From Lysobacter soli (GTDB taxonomy: Bacteria; Pseudomonadota; Gammaproteobacteria; Xanthomonadales; Xanthomonadaceae): 64,000 bases of DNA. Position 1 is the first letter of the stretch. Each line of letters begins with the position of its first letter. The notes under the pieces were generated by a model. The model worked only from the letters and a program-made list of their open reading frames with translations, was not told the DNA's origin and did not search any database. Shown in pieces: positions 43,248 through 54,415 of the stretch. The DNA lies in NCBI RefSeq assembly GCF_003382285.1, contig NZ_QTJR01000002.1, positions 248,001 through 312,000 on the forward strand, written 5' to 3'. Both the position numbers and the translations under genes were made by a program.

Positions 43248-44201
43248 ATGCTCGAGGCCATAGGCTGGTTCGTACTGGGGCTGGTGCTGCTCGCACTGGG
43301 CGGCGATTCGATCGTGAAGGGCGCTTCCGGCCTCGCGCAGCGGCTGGGCGCGTCTCCCTTCGTTGCCGGCTTGGTGCTGGTGGCCTTCGGCACGTCGCTG
43401 CCGGAACTGGCGGTCAACTGGCAGGCGGTCGCCCGCCACCAGCCGCTGCTGGCGCTGGGCAACGCGGTCGGCAGCAATGTCGCCAACGTGGGCCTGACGC
43501 TCGGCGCGGCGGCGTTGATCGCCCCGATGACCGTGCGCTGGCGCGCGCTGTCGCCGCTGCTGCTGGCGCTGCTGCTCGGCACGTTGCTGACGATGCTGCT
43601 CGGCTCCGACGGCACGCTGACGCGCGTGGAGGGTTTCGTGCTGCTGGTCGTGTTCGTCGCGGTCGTGACGTACGCCGCGATCCGCACGCGCCGCGAAGCG
43701 CCCGAACTGCAGGATGCGATCGCCGCGTTCGCGCGCACCAGCACGGACCTCTGGCTCAACCTCATCCGCTTCGGCATCGCCGCGGTGCTGCTGTACTTCG
43801 GCTCGCGCATGGTCGTGCGTAGCGCGCCGACCATTGGCGAAGGCATCGGCATGGCGCCCCTGCTCACCGGCCTGATCCCGGTGGCCATCGGCACGGCGCT
43901 CCCGGAAATGGCCGCGGCCATCTCCGCCGCACGCAAGGGCCATGGCGACATCGTCGTGGGCCACGTCATCGGTTCCAGCCTGTTCAACGTGCTGGTGGTG
44001 ATCGGCGGCATGGCGGCGATCGGCGGCTCCGTCGCGTTCCCCGAATCGTTCGTGATGTTCGAACTGCCGGCGGCGTGCGTGTTCGCGCTGATGCTCTATC
44101 CGATGCTGCGCGGCGACCTGCACATCAGCAAGGGCGAAGGCGCGGGTCTGGTGATCGCGTTCCTCGCGTGGGTCGCCTTCGAACTGCTCACGATGCATTG
44201 A
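43248..44201 (+). CDS. Calcium/sodium antiporter (CaCA family, YrbG-like)
   Basis: The 317-residue inner-membrane protein has about ten helices and two inverted alpha-repeats: GTSLPELAVNW with GNAVGSNVANVG, and GTALPEMAAAI with GHVIGSSLFNVL. These form the ion-binding site of Na+/Ca2+ exchangers. GGAGGGGG lies upstream of the chosen ATG, and an in-frame GTG 15 nt earlier was rejected. It is followed by nhaA. Confidence 0.93.
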   Translation: MLEAIGWFVLGLVLLALGGDSIVKGASGLAQRLGASPFVAGLVLVAFGTSLPELAVNWQAVARHQPLLALGNAVGSNVANVGLTLGAAALIAPMTVRWRALSPLLLALLLGTLLTMLLGSDGTLTRVEGFVLLVVFVAVVTYAAIRTRREAPELQDAIAAFARTSTDLWLNLIRFGIAAVLLYFGSRMVVRSAPTIGEGIGMAPLLTGLIPVAIGTALPEMAAAISAARKGHGDIVVGHVIGSSLFNVLVVIGGMAAIGGSVAFPESFVMFELPAACVFALMLYPMLRGDLHISKGEGAGLVIAFLAWVAFELLTMH

Positions 44202-44259
44202 ACGCGCGCGTGCGACGCGCACGTCCGGTGCGCGCCGCAGGGGCCGATATACTTCCGGG

Positions 44260-45495
<1,236 letters not shown>

Positions 45496-45499
45496 AGGC

Positions 45500-46375
45500 A
45501 TGCGGCACGCACTGGTGTTCGGCGCGACCGGACAGATCGGTTTTCCCCTGCTCGGGCTGCTGCGGAACGACGGCTGGCGCATCACGGCACTGTCGCGTGC
45601 GGAACAGTCCGACGAACCCGGCCTGCAATGGCTGCGCGGCGAACTTCCCGGCGCGCAGGGCCTGCCCGCGCGCGTGGACGCGATCTTCAGCTGCGGTCCA
45701 CTGGACGGGTTCGCGAACTGGTATGCGACCTCGCAGATCCAGGCCGCGCGCGTGATCGCCTTCGGTTCGACCAGCGTCGAGGTGAAGCGCGGTTCGGCCG
45801 ATGCGGAAGAACGCGATGTCGCGCGGCGCCTGCGCGAAGGCGAGGAGCGGGTGTTCAAGACCGCCGGCGAACGCGGCGCCACCGCTACGCTGCTGCGTCC
45901 GACGTTGATCTACGGCGCCGGACGCGACGCGACGCTCACGCGCATCGCGCAGCTCGCCAGCCGCTGGGGGCGCTTCCCGCTGCCGCGCGGCGCGAACGGG
46001 CTGCGCCAGCCGGTACACACCGACGACCTCGCCGCCGCGGCGTTCGCCTGCGCGAACACGCCGGCGACGCAGGGCCAGACGTATGCCTTGCCCGGTGGCG
46101 AAACGCTCACCTATCGCGACATGGTCGCGCGCGTGCTCGCATCGTTGAATCCGCCGCCGACGCTCGTCGAACTGCCGTCGCCGATGTTCAACGCAGCGCT
46201 GTTCGTGGCGCAGCTTACCGGCCGCGCGACCGGTCTCGGCGAAGCTGCGGTGCGCCGCATGCGCAGCGACCTCACGTTCGACATGAGTCCGGCGCAGCGC
46301 GATTTCGGTTACGCGCCGCGTGCGTTCCGTCCGCGTGCGCAGATGTTCCAGCCGCGCAGCAGCGACGAAGGCTGA
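45500..46375 (+). CDS. NAD(P)-dependent SDR-family epimerase/dehydratase-like protein
   Basis: The 291-residue protein has an N-terminal Rossmann motif FGATGQIG and an atypical SDR layout without an obvious YxxxK. A GSTSVEVKRG segment follows the nucleotide domain. It resembles the NAD-dependent epimerase and nucleoside-sugar families; the substrate is unknown. It starts 4 nt after nhaA and is convergent with the transporter gene. Confidence 0.82.
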   Translation: MRHALVFGATGQIGFPLLGLLRNDGWRITALSRAEQSDEPGLQWLRGELPGAQGLPARVDAIFSCGPLDGFANWYATSQIQAARVIAFGSTSVEVKRGSADAEERDVARRLREGEERVFKTAGERGATATLLRPTLIYGAGRDATLTRIAQLASRWGRFPLPRGANGLRQPVHTDDLAAAAFACANTPATQGQTYALPGGETLTYRDMVARVLASLNPPPTLVELPSPMFNAALFVAQLTGRATGLGEAAVRRMRSDLTFDMSPAQRDFGYAPRAFRPRAQMFQPRSSDEG

Positions 46376-46376
46376 G

Positions 46377-47264
46377 TCAGATTTGCTCGGCGCGCGGGGC
46401 CGGACGCTGCCGGCTCAGCGCGCGCAGCGCGATCAGCAGCACGCCGCCCAGGACCATCGCGCCGCCGATGAGCAAACGCGGCCCGGGGCGGTCGCCCCAG
46501 AACGCGATGCCCAGGCCCATCGCCAGCACCGGCACCAGCAGCAGCCACGGCATCACGCGCGCGACCGGATGGCGCTGCACCAGCACGTAGTACAGCCCGT
46601 GTCCGAGCAGCGAGGACACGAACGCCGCATACAGCGCGCCGGCCCACGCCACCCAGCTCCACTGCGGCAGCGTGGCGAGCGCGCCCGGCTCCAGCACGGC
46701 GCTGATCGCCAGCAGCGGCAGCACGGCGAAGATCGCCGTCCAGCCCTGCTGGCTGTAGACGTCCATGCCGCGCAGGCCCTTCATCAGCACGGTGCCGATG
46801 GCGAGGAACGCCGCCGACACCAGCATCAGCACGAGCGACATCGGGTGGTCCATCACGGTCGGATCGAGTCCGAGCACGAGCACGCCGGCGAAGCTGATCC
46901 CGATCGCCAGCCCCGTGCGCCACGCGAAGCGCTCGCCGAGCCACCACCACGCCAGCAGCGTCGTCATCGGCACGTAGCTCTGCATGACGATGGCGGGCGA
47001 CGACAGATCGCCGGCGAGCTTCAGCGCGGTGAAGCTCAAGCCGAAATGCAGCACGCCGATGCACAGGCACACCGCGAGCAGGCGCGGCCACTGGCCGGGC
47101 GCGGGCCGCTTCACCAGCCACGCCAGCGGCAGCGCGAGCAGCGCGAAACGCAAGGCGGTGAACAGGAACGGCGGGATTTCGCGCATTGCCAGCGCGGACG
47201 TCAGGAAGTTCACGGCCCAGGCCGCGACGACCACCAGGACCAGCATCAGATCGCGCGGGGACAT
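46377..47264 (-). CDS. EamA/DMT-family transporter
   Basis: The 295-residue protein has about ten helices in two EamA repeats (about 1-135 and 140-285). Motifs are LTSALAMREIPPFLFTALRF and QSYVPMTTLLAWWWLGERF near the end of repeat 1, and HGLYYVLVQRHPVARV in repeat 2. It probably exports or imports a small metabolite. The chosen start MSPRDLMLVLV avoids a 39-residue unconserved leader. It is convergent with the SDR gene and divergent from the ODP-like gene. Confidence 0.88.
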   Translation of the reverse strand: MSPRDLMLVLVVVAAWAVNFLTSALAMREIPPFLFTALRFALLALPLAWLVKRPAPGQWPRLLAVCLCIGVLHFGLSFTALKLAGDLSSPAIVMQSYVPMTTLLAWWWLGERFAWRTGLAIGISFAGVLVLGLDPTVMDHPMSLVLMLVSAAFLAIGTVLMKGLRGMDVYSQQGWTAIFAVLPLLAISAVLEPGALATLPQWSWVAWAGALYAAFVSSLLGHGLYYVLVQRHPVARVMPWLLLVPVLAMGLGIAFWGDRPGPRLLIGGAMVLGGVLLIALRALSRQRPAPRAEQI

Positions 47265-47367
47265 GGCACTCCACGGACGCGGGGAGGGAGTCGTCCGTCG
47301 CTCTATTGTCCTCGTTTCGCCGCGGGCGCGGCCAGACGTGCGTGCACATCGTCGGCCTTCGCGCGGC

Positions 47368-47409
47368 TTGATCCGGCTCAAGCGCGCAGACCGCGCGTGT
47401 TTCTACAGT
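47368..47409 (+). promoter_or_regulatory. FNR-type class II promoter of ODP-like gene
   Basis: TTGAT-CCGG-CTCAA (47368-47381) has one mismatch to TTGAT-N4-ATCAA. TACAGT at 47404-47409 occupies the exact -10 position for a box centred at -41.5. The predicted start is near 47416, 22 nt before the ATG. Confidence 0.65.
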
Positions 47410-47437
47410 CGCCCGCTCGTGCAAAGGGGGAGGACCC

Positions 47438-48205
47438 ATGGCGACGATCCTGTTCGAGCAGCCCGGCCACCGCTGCATCGCCTTCAGCGACCTGGTGCGC
47501 GGCGACGACGGCGTGCAGGCGAACCAGTTCCTGATCCAGCATGGCGACGCGAGCGCGCTGCTCGATCCCGGCGGGGCGCTGCTCTACAACCCGCTGATCC
47601 TCGCGATCGGCGAGTTCGTCGCGCCGACCGACGTGACCTGGCTGCTGTGCTCGCATCAGGATCCGGACATCATCGGCTCGGTCGACAAGTGGCTGCTGTA
47701 CACCAACACCACGGTGGTGTGTTCGAAGCTGTGGGGCCGCTTCGTGCCGCACGTCGTGCCGGGCTATCTGCGCAATGCGGGAAGCGATCGCTACCACCTG
47801 CTGCCCGACGAAGGCGGGCACATTCCGATGGGCGACAGTTCCGTTCGCGCGCTGCCGGCGCACTTCATGCATTCGGTGGGGAATTTCAGCTTCTACGATC
47901 CCGTCAGCCGGATCCTGTTCTCCGGCGACGTCGGCGCGTCGATGGTGCCCAGCCGCACGCCGTATGCGTTCGTCGACGACTTCGACGTGCACGTGTCGCG
48001 CATGGAAGGTTTCCATCGACGCTACATGGCATCCAACCGCGCCACGCGATTGTGGGCGCGGATGGTGCGCCAGCTCGCGCCGTCGATGATCGTCCCGCAG
48101 CACGGGTTGCCGATGCGCGGCGAGACGATGGAGCGCTTCCTGGACTGGATCGAACGGCTCGAGTGCGGCGTGGACCTGATCGGGCCGGAGCACTACCGAC
48201 TGTGA
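47438..48205 (+). CDS. Oxygen-binding di-iron MBL-fold protein (ODP-like)
   Basis: The 255-residue protein is a metallo-beta-lactamase fold of the flavodiiron/ODP group. It has H73-x-D75-P-D77 in CSHQDPDIIGS, a His in FMHSVGNFSFYD (about H145), D164 in LFSGDVG, and H222 in IVPQHGLP. Flavodiiron proteins have HxExD; the HxDPD form and absence of a flavodoxin domain point to an ODP-like O2-binding protein. An FNR-like box lies upstream, suggesting induction when oxygen is low. Classification from motifs only. Confidence 0.75.
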   Translation: MATILFEQPGHRCIAFSDLVRGDDGVQANQFLIQHGDASALLDPGGALLYNPLILAIGEFVAPTDVTWLLCSHQDPDIIGSVDKWLLYTNTTVVCSKLWGRFVPHVVPGYLRNAGSDRYHLLPDEGGHIPMGDSSVRALPAHFMHSVGNFSFYDPVSRILFSGDVGASMVPSRTPYAFVDDFDVHVSRMEGFHRRYMASNRATRLWARMVRQLAPSMIVPQHGLPMRGETMERFLDWIERLECGVDLIGPEHYRL

Positions 48206-48223
48206 GAAGCCGGTTGTTAGGCC

Positions 48224-48730
48224 TCAGTAGCGCAGCCCGATCTTCCGGTACAGCTTCGACAGCACCCATGCCGGGCCGATCAGCAGATACGTCAGGTCGG
48301 TGAGAAAGCTCGGGCGCTTGTTCTCGTAGCGCGCGCTGTGGCCGATGAACTGGCCGATCCACGCGACGACGAACACGCCGACCGCCAGCCACAGCAGCGT
48401 CGAGGTGCCGTAGGTGTCGTGGATCCACTTGGTCAGCAGGCCCATCAGCACGTACATCGCCAGCATGCCCAGGCCGAGCAGGCGCGAGGCGCGGTAGTAG
48501 AACAGCACGGTGGCGAGCATCGCCACGCCCGCCCAGAAACCATCGTTCATCCACGACGCCGGCGTCGGGATGCACCACAGCAGCGCGATCACGCTCCACA
48601 GGATCGCCGGCACGCAGATCACGTGGATGCGCTGGTTCGTCTGGTTGCGATGGTCGGCGGAGTAGTGCGCGAACCAGCGGTCGATCGGGCGCTGCGTGGC
48701 GTGCTGCGAAGATTCGGCGGCGGTGTTCAT
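48224..48730 (-). CDS. Mpo1/DUF962-family membrane protein
   Basis: The 168-residue protein has an N-terminal hydrophilic part (RPIDRWFAHYSADHRN), about four membrane helices and a late GQFIGHSARYENKRPSF motif. This is the DUF962/Mpo1-like pattern; yeast Mpo1 is a 2-hydroxy fatty acid dioxygenase, so a fatty acid oxidation role is possible. GGGAGGGG lies ahead of the chosen ATG; upstream in-frame sequence is purC antisense-frame noise. Confidence 0.85.
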   Translation of the reverse strand: MNTAAESSQHATQRPIDRWFAHYSADHRNQTNQRIHVICVPAILWSVIALLWCIPTPASWMNDGFWAGVAMLATVLFYYRASRLLGLGMLAMYVLMGLLTKWIHDTYGTSTLLWLAVGVFVVAWIGQFIGHSARYENKRPSFLTDLTYLLIGPAWVLSKLYRKIGLRY

Positions 48731-48788
48731 GTCGACCCCTCCCAAGGCGCATGACGGTCCGCGCCCGCGCGCGGATGGGAGGAGGATA

Positions 48789-48819
48789 GCGGGATCGGGA
48801 CGCAGGCGCCCGATCCCGC
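48789..48819 (-). terminator. Stem-loop between purC and the Mpo1-like gene
   Basis: Perfect 11-bp arms GCGGGATCGGG/CCCGATCCCGC enclose a 9-nt loop just after purC. No T-run follows, so termination is uncertain. Confidence 0.55.
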
Positions 48820-48834
48820 GGTACCGCCCGGCGG

Positions 48835-49755
48835 TCAGTCGACCGAGATGCCGGCCAGCTTCATCAGCGCCTCGGCGTACTTCGCGCGGGTGCGTTCGAT
48901 GACCTCGGCCGGCAGGTTCGGGCCCGGGGCCGTCTTGTTCCAGTCGAGCGTTTCCAGGTAGTCGCGCACGAACTGCTTGTCGTAGCTCGGCGGGCTGGTG
49001 CCGACCTCGTATTCGTCCGCGGGCCAGTAGCGCGACGAATCGGGCGTCAGCATCTCGTCCATCACGTACAGGTGGCCGTCGGCGTCCAGGCCGAATTCGA
49101 ACTTCGTGTCGGCCAGGATGATGCCGCGCTGCGCCGCGTAGTCGCGGGCGTACTTGTACAGCCGCAGCGTCGCGTCGCGCACCTGTTCGGCCAGGTCCGC
49201 GCCGACGGTGCGCACGGCGGTGTCGAAGTCGATGTTCTCGTCGTGGTCGCCAACGGCGGCTTTGGTCGACGGGGTGAAGATCGGTTCGGCCAGCTGCTCG
49301 GCCTGGCGCAGGCCGTCGGGCAGGGCGATGCCGCTGACGCGGCCGGTGCGCTGGTAATCCTTCCAGCCGCTGCCGATGAGGTAGCCGCGCGCGATGCATT
49401 CCACCGGCACGGGCTTGAGCTTCTTGGTCACCACCGCGCGCTTGCCGTACAACGCCGCGTCGACGCCCTCGGGCAGCACCGAGGCGACATCGATCCCGGT
49501 GAGGTGGTTGCGGATGATGTGGTCGGTCTTGCCGAACCAGAAATTGCTGATCTGGCAGAGCATCTCGCCCTTGCCCGGAATCGGATCGGGCAGCACCACG
49601 TCGAAGGCGGAAAGGCGATCGGTCGCGACCATCAGCAAACAGTCGCCGGCGCCGGCGGGCAGGCGATCGGCAGGGAGGTCGAAGACGTCGCGGACCTTGC
49701 CGCGATGGCGGAGATGGAGGCCGGGAAGGTCGGACTGGAGCAGGGTCGTGGACAA
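48835..49755 (-). CDS. purC: Phosphoribosylaminoimidazolesuccinocarboxamide synthase
   Basis: PurC joins CAIR and aspartate in purine synthesis. The 306-residue protein is the longer class, with start segment [15 protein letters not shown], the ATP lysine in [22 protein letters not shown], and the late [14 protein letters not shown]. No ATG precedes; the initiator appears to be TTG (49755) with GGGGA nine nt upstream. A minus-strand TACACT lies 80 nt upstream as candidate -10. Confidence 0.94.
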   Translation of the reverse strand: MSTTLLQSDLPGLHLRHRGKVRDVFDLPADRLPAGAGDCLLMVATDRLSAFDVVLPDPIPGKGEMLCQISNFWFGKTDHIIRNHLTGIDVASVLPEGVDAALYGKRAVVTKKLKPVPVECIARGYLIGSGWKDYQRTGRVSGIALPDGLRQAEQLAEPIFTPSTKAAVGDHDENIDFDTAVRTVGADLAEQVRDATLRLYKYARDYAAQRGIILADTKFEFGLDADGHLYVMDEMLTPDSSRYWPADEYEVGTSPPSYDKQFVRDYLETLDWNKTAPGPNLPAEVIERTRAKYAEALMKLAGISVD

Positions 49756-49834
49756 CGCAGGAATCCCCGATGGGTGCGATGGAGCCCCCGCCCGACGCTC
49801 GCCTTGCCTCGCGCGCGTGCGCGACAGGGCCGGC

Positions 49835-49874
49835 CAGTGTACGCCGGCCGGCGGCGACGTGCAGGTACACTGTC
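49835..49874. promoter_or_regulatory. Divergent -10 elements for purC and J-protein gene
   Basis: An 8-bp inverted repeat CAGTGTAC (49835-49842) and GTACACTG (49865-49872) places identical TACACT hexamers back-to-back. They are read as -10 sites for purC (minus) and the J-domain gene (plus). The second shares 14 identical bases with the trpS upstream region. Confidence 0.45.
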
Positions 49875-49914
49875 GACGGACCTAAACGGGCGACCGCGGA
49901 CCGCGGGGAGGACG

Positions 49915-50250
49915 ATGAAACGCTGGTACGGCAAGCTCCTGGGCTTCTTCGCGGGGGCCGCGTTGTTCCGCACCAACCCGCTGTTCGGGGCCCTGATCGG
50001 GCTGCTGGTGGGCCACGCCTTCGACACCGACTGGTTCAAGCTGCGCCGGGACAACCCGTATGCCGCGCTGGGCCTGACGTCCGACGCGACCGATGCCGAG
50101 GTCGACCAGGCCTACCGTCGCCTGATGTCCCAGTACCACCCCGACCGCGTCGCCGGCGCCGCGTCCGAGCTGCGCGAGCAAGCCGAAATCCGCGCCCGCG
50201 AGATCAACCAGGCTTACGACCGCATCAAGACTTTGCGTCGGAACCGCTGA
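49915..50250 (+). CDS. Membrane-anchored J-domain protein (DjlA-like, short)
   Basis: The 111-residue protein has a hydrophobic N-terminal segment (about residues 7-33, GFFAGAALFRTNPLFGALIG) and a C-terminal J-domain (about 46-111) with HPD at 75-77 in QYHPDRVAG. J-domains stimulate Hsp70 ATPase. It looks like DjlA with the middle TerB-like domain missing. A GGGGAGG-type site precedes the ATG. Confidence 0.82.
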   Translation: MKRWYGKLLGFFAGAALFRTNPLFGALIGLLVGHAFDTDWFKLRRDNPYAALGLTSDATDAEVDQAYRRLMSQYHPDRVAGAASELREQAEIRAREINQAYDRIKTLRRNR

Positions 50251-50280
50251 CCCAACCACGAACGCCGCCGAGCATCCCCC

Positions 50281-50955
50281 ATGCAATCCACCGTCATCGC
50301 CCCGTCCATCCTTTCGGCCAACTTCGCCAAACTGGGCGAGGAAGTCGACAACGTGCTCAACGCCGGCGCCGACTGGGTGCACTTCGACGTGATGGACAAC
50401 CACTACGTCCCGAACCTCACCATCGGCCCGATGGTCTGCGAGGCGCTGCGCAAGCACGGCGTCACCGCGCCGATCGACGTGCACCTGATGGTCGAACCGG
50501 TGGACCGCATCGTCCCCGACTTCGCCAAGGCCGGCGCCACGCTGATCAGCTTCCATCCCGAAGCCAGCGCGCACGTGCACCGCACGATCCAGCTGATCAA
50601 GTCGCACGGCTGCCAGGCGGGCCTGGTGCTCAATCCCGCTACGCCGGTCGACGCGCTGGAGTGGGTGCTCGAAGAGCTCGACATGGTGCTGCTCATGTCG
50701 GTCAATCCCGGCTTCGGCGGACAGAGCTTCATTCCGTCGGCGCTGGAGAAACTGCGCCGCGTGCGCAAGATGATCGACGCCACCGGCAAGCCGATCCGCC
50801 TGGAAATCGACGGTGGCGTGAAAGCCGACAACATCGCCGAGATCGCCGCCGCCGGCGCGGACACCTTCGTTGCAGGCTCGGCGATCTTCAACGCCACCGA
50901 TTACGCCGACGTGATCGGCCGCATGAAGGACGCCGTGTCGAAGGTGCGCGGATGA
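50281..50955 (+). CDS. rpe: Ribulose-phosphate 3-epimerase
   Basis: Rpe interconverts ribulose- and xylulose-5-phosphate in the pentose phosphate pathway. The 224-residue TIM barrel has [39 protein letters not shown] and [11 protein letters not shown], with the metal-binding Asp/His residues. Its stop overlaps the rraA-like start (ATGA). Confidence 0.97.
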   Translation: MQSTVIAPSILSANFAKLGEEVDNVLNAGADWVHFDVMDNHYVPNLTIGPMVCEALRKHGVTAPIDVHLMVEPVDRIVPDFAKAGATLISFHPEASAHVHRTIQLIKSHGCQAGLVLNPATPVDALEWVLEELDMVLLMSVNPGFGGQSFIPSALEKLRRVRKMIDATGKPIRLEIDGGVKADNIAEIAAAGADTFVAGSAIFNATDYADVIGRMKDAVSKVRG

Positions 50956-51425
50956 AAACCTGCGACCTGTGCGATCTGCACGACGCGCAGGTGCGCGTGG
51001 TCGAGCTGCCGTTGCAGGACTTCGGCGGCCGCATCGCGTTCAACGGAATCGTCAGTACCGTGCGCGCCGACGAGGACAACTCGCGCGTGCGCGAAGCGGT
51101 GGACGAACCGGGGCAGGGCCGCGTGCTGGTGGTGGACGGCGGCGGTTCGATGCGACGCGCGATGCTCGGCGACCTGCTCGCGGCCAAGGCCGCGGAGAAC
51201 GGCTGGGCGGGCGTGATCGTGTTCGGCGCGATCCGCGACAGCGATGCGATCTCGACCATCGCGCTGGGCGTGAAGGCGCTGGGCACCTGCCCGCGCAAGA
51301 CCGACAAGCTCGGCGCGGGCGAGCGCGATGTCGAAGTGGAATTCGGCGGCGTGCGCATCCGCCCCGGCGACTGGCTGTGCGCGGACGAAGACGGCGTGGT
51401 CGTGGCCGACACCGACCTGCGCTGA
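50952..51425 (+). CDS. rraA: RraA-family protein
   Basis: The 157-residue protein has the RraA/demethylmenaquinone methyltransferase-like fold with [19 protein letters not shown] and [14 protein letters not shown]. Members either inhibit RNase E (RraA) or act as 4-hydroxy-4-methyl-2-oxoglutarate aldolases; sequence alone does not decide. It overlaps rpe by 4 nt. About 240 bp with no recognisable gene follow. Confidence 0.88.
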   Translation: MKTCDLCDLHDAQVRVVELPLQDFGGRIAFNGIVSTVRADEDNSRVREAVDEPGQGRVLVVDGGGSMRRAMLGDLLAAKAAENGWAGVIVFGAIRDSDAISTIALGVKALGTCPRKTDKLGAGERDVEVEFGGVRIRPGDWLCADEDGVVVADTDLR

Positions 51426-51667
51426 AGCAGGCGCGAGCATTCCAACGAACGAAAACGAAAGCGGCAGGCCATCGCTGGCCCGCCGCCGGGAATGCTTGGA
51501 GGCAATCCAGCCTCCGTCCGTCGTCCTTGAGAATGGACTCTGATTCTCCGCACGTTCGATGACGGACGTGTGACGCATCGGCCGTCGCCGACGCGCTGTT
51601 CGCCCGTTCACGAACGCTCGCGCCCGCGCCGTTTAGCCTGCACGCGGGTTCCCCACGCAGAACGACC

Positions 51668-52615
51668 ATGGCGACGCACTGGCGCCTGATCCTCAACGGA
51701 AAATCCGCGGGAAACGACGCCGTGCGCGACGCCGTCGTGGCGATGCGAGCCGGCGGCGCGACGCTCGACGTGCGCGTGACGTGGGAACGCGGCGATGCGG
51801 CGCGTTATGTCGACGAGGCCGTCGACGATGGCGTGCATTGCGTGATCGCCGGCGGCGGCGACGGTTCGCTGGGCGAAGTCGCCGCGGCGCTGGCCGAACG
51901 CCATGAGGACGCCGCAACGCTGCCCGCGCTTGCCGCGATGCCGCTGGGCACGGCGAACGATTTCGCCACTGCCGCCACGATCCCGCTCGATCCGCACGAC
52001 GCCCTGCGCCTGGTCGCCGACACGCCGGCGCACGCCATCGACATGCTGCGCGTGGAGGCCGACGGCGTGCGGCACTGGTGCATCAACCTGGCCAGTGGCG
52101 GATTCGGCACGGAAGTCACGGTGGAAACCGACGATGGCCTGAAGAAACTGCTCGGCGGTCTGGCCTATCTGGTCACAGGTATCGCGAAGATGGGCCGGAT
52201 CGAGCCGGTCGCCGCACACGTGCACGGCGAGGGGGTCGACTGGCGCGGCGCGCTGATCGCGCTGGGCATCGGCAACGGCCGGCAGGCCGGCGGCGGGCAG
52301 CTGTTGTGCCCGGACGCACGCATCGACGACGGACTGCTCGACCTCACCATCATCCCCGAACTCGAAGGCGAACTGGCCACCACCGTCGCCACGCTGGTGC
52401 GCGAAGGTCGCGGCGCCGCGCTCGAACGCGTCGGCGAGCGTGGCCGCATGCGCGCGGTGACCATCGAAGCGCAGGACGGCGAGATTGCGCTCAACCTCGA
52501 TGGCGAACCCGTGCAGGCACGGCGGTTCGCCATCGCCTGCGTGCCCGCGCGCCTGCGCATGCACCTGCCGGAACACTGTCCGCTCCTTGCGCCGGCTCGC
52601 CTCGCGCTGCGCTGA
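51668..52615 (+). CDS. YegS-like lipid kinase
   Basis: The 315-residue protein has a diacylglycerol-kinase catalytic domain (about 3-135) with ILNGKSAG, the glycine-rich [15 protein letters not shown] ([12 protein letters not shown]) and PLGTANDFA. Its YegS-type C-terminal domain is about 140-310. It phosphorylates a lipid head group, such as phosphatidylglycerol or diacylglycerol. Confidence 0.92.
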   Translation: MATHWRLILNGKSAGNDAVRDAVVAMRAGGATLDVRVTWERGDAARYVDEAVDDGVHCVIAGGGDGSLGEVAAALAERHEDAATLPALAAMPLGTANDFATAATIPLDPHDALRLVADTPAHAIDMLRVEADGVRHWCINLASGGFGTEVTVETDDGLKKLLGGLAYLVTGIAKMGRIEPVAAHVHGEGVDWRGALIALGIGNGRQAGGGQLLCPDARIDDGLLDLTIIPELEGELATTVATLVREGRGAALERVGERGRMRAVTIEAQDGEIALNLDGEPVQARRFAIACVPARLRMHLPEHCPLLAPARLALR

Positions 52616-52748
52616 CCCGGTAGAGTACGGGCGATGAGCCGCGTGCCCGACCTCTTTTCGACGATCCCGCATTTCCGCCTCGGTGCGGAGGGGCGATGGC
52701 GACCGTGCGTCGCCTGCCACCTCCCATCGACTTCCAAGGAAATGCCGC

Positions 52749-54236
52749 GTGACCTCCGATTCCCCGTCTTCGCAACACGCTGATACCCACACCCTCGTTC
52801 CCGTCGTCCGCGAAGTCCTGAGCGACCTCGACACGCCGCTGTCGGTCTACCTCAAGCTCGCCGACGGCCCGCACACCTACCTGTTCGAATCGGTCGAAGG
52901 CGGCGAGCGTTTCGGCCGCTATTCGATCATCGGCCTGCCCGCGCGCCGCGTGTACGCGTTCGCCGGGCACACGCTGTTCGTGACCGAGGATGGCGAGTTG
53001 GTCGAAAGCCGCGTCGTGGACGATCCGTTCGCCGAAGTCGAGCGCCTGCGCGCGATGCACAGCGTGCCGACGATTCCCGACCTGCCCGGCTTCACCGGCG
53101 GGCTGGTGGGCTGGTTCGGCTTCGAGTCGATCCAGTACATCGAACCGCGGTTCGCCGGCGGCGAAAAGGAAGACGAACTCGGCACGCCCGACATTCTGCT
53201 GATGCAGAGCGACGAGCTGGCGGTGTTCGACAACCTCAAGGGCCGGCTGTACCTGATCGTGCACGCCGACCCGTCCGAGCCACGCGCGATGGCGCGCGCG
53301 AACCGCCGGCTGGACGAACTCGTGCATCGCCTGCGCCAGGGCGGGCCGGGTTATCCGGAGACGCTGGAAGGCCGGTTGCTGGACGAAGGCGATTTCGTGT
53401 CCGGCTTCACGCGCGAAGGGTTCATCGCGGCGGTGGAGAAGTCGAAGGAATACATCCGCGCCGGTGACATCTTCCAGGTCGTGCTGAGCCAACGCCTGTC
53501 GGTGCCCTTCAAGGCGCGCCCGGTCGACGTGTACCGCGCGCTGCGTGCGCTCAATCCGTCGCCGTACATGTACTACCTCGATGTGGGCGGCACGCAGGTC
53601 GTCGGCTCTTCGCCGGAAATCCTCGTGCGCCTGCAGGACGGCAAGGTCACCGTGCGGCCGATCGCCGGCACGCGCCCGCGTGGCGACACGCCCGAGCGCG
53701 ACGCGGAACTGGAGGCCGAACTGCTGGCCGATCCGAAGGAACGCGCCGAGCACCTGATGCTGATCGACCTCGGCCGCAACGACGTCGGCCGCGTCTCGGA
53801 GGCGGGCACGGTCGAGGTCGGCGAGCAGTTCGTGATCGAGCGCTACAGCCACGTCATGCATATCGTCAGCGAAGTCACCGGCACGCTGAAGCCGGGCCTG
53901 AGCTACGCCGACGTGCTGCGCGCGACATTCCCCGCCGGCACCGTCAGCGGCGCGCCCAAGATCCGCGCGCTGGAAGTGATCCGCGAACTCGAACCGATCA
54001 AGCGCAACGTCTACGCCGGTTCGATCGGTTACCTCGGCTGGGGCGAGCCCGGCCGCAGCGGCGACGCCGACACGGCGATCGCGATCCGCACCGCCGTCAT
54101 CCAGGACGGTCGCCTGTACGTGCAGGCCGGCGCCGGCATCGTCTACGACTCCGATCCGGCGATGGAATGGGAGGAGACGATGAACAAGGGGCGCGCGTTG
54201 TTCCGCGCCGTCGCGCAGGCCGCGCGCGGTTTGTGA
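52749..54236 (+). CDS. trpE: Anthranilate synthase component I
   Basis: TrpE makes anthranilate from chorismate with ammonia from TrpG. The 495-residue protein has the Trp feedback-site element [15 protein letters not shown]-like ([15 protein letters not shown]), and the chorismate-binding domain with [31 protein letters not shown] and [15 protein letters not shown] 52749 is the chosen start, with AAGGAA upstream. A -10-like TAGAGT lies at 52621-52626. The other trp genes start 3.7 kb later. Confidence 0.96.
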   Translation: MTSDSPSSQHADTHTLVPVVREVLSDLDTPLSVYLKLADGPHTYLFESVEGGERFGRYSIIGLPARRVYAFAGHTLFVTEDGELVESRVVDDPFAEVERLRAMHSVPTIPDLPGFTGGLVGWFGFESIQYIEPRFAGGEKEDELGTPDILLMQSDELAVFDNLKGRLYLIVHADPSEPRAMARANRRLDELVHRLRQGGPGYPETLEGRLLDEGDFVSGFTREGFIAAVEKSKEYIRAGDIFQVVLSQRLSVPFKARPVDVYRALRALNPSPYMYYLDVGGTQVVGSSPEILVRLQDGKVTVRPIAGTRPRGDTPERDAELEAELLADPKERAEHLMLIDLGRNDVGRVSEAGTVEVGEQFVIERYSHVMHIVSEVTGTLKPGLSYADVLRATFPAGTVSGAPKIRALEVIRELEPIKRNVYAGSIGYLGWGEPGRSGDADTAIAIRTAVIQDGRLYVQAGAGIVYDSDPAMEWEETMNKGRALFRAVAQAARGL

Positions 54237-54415
54237 TCGGCACGCATCGCGGCGTTCGCGCGCCGTGATGCGATACCCCGGCGGTTCTCACGCGGCGTTC
54301 ACTGCGTGCGACCGGGCGGCCGGAAGTCCGCGCCCGCAACGTTAATTTCACAAACGGCGCGCTTCACTGCCGGGCACGGTGTCATCGACATCGACAACGC
54401 GGGAAGGAGACGGCC

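Noticed and set aside
48224-49870. Apparent 548-codon fusion of the Mpo1-like gene with upstream sequence
   Set aside because: The upstream part is purC read in the wrong frame. The real Mpo1-like start at 48730 has a strong ribosome site and purC is intact in its own frame.
52616-52748. Possible tryptophan attenuator leader ahead of trpE
   Set aside because: A short open frame starts at 52634 but has only one Trp codon and no terminator/antiterminator pair; the trpE start is better explained by the GTG with AAGGAA.
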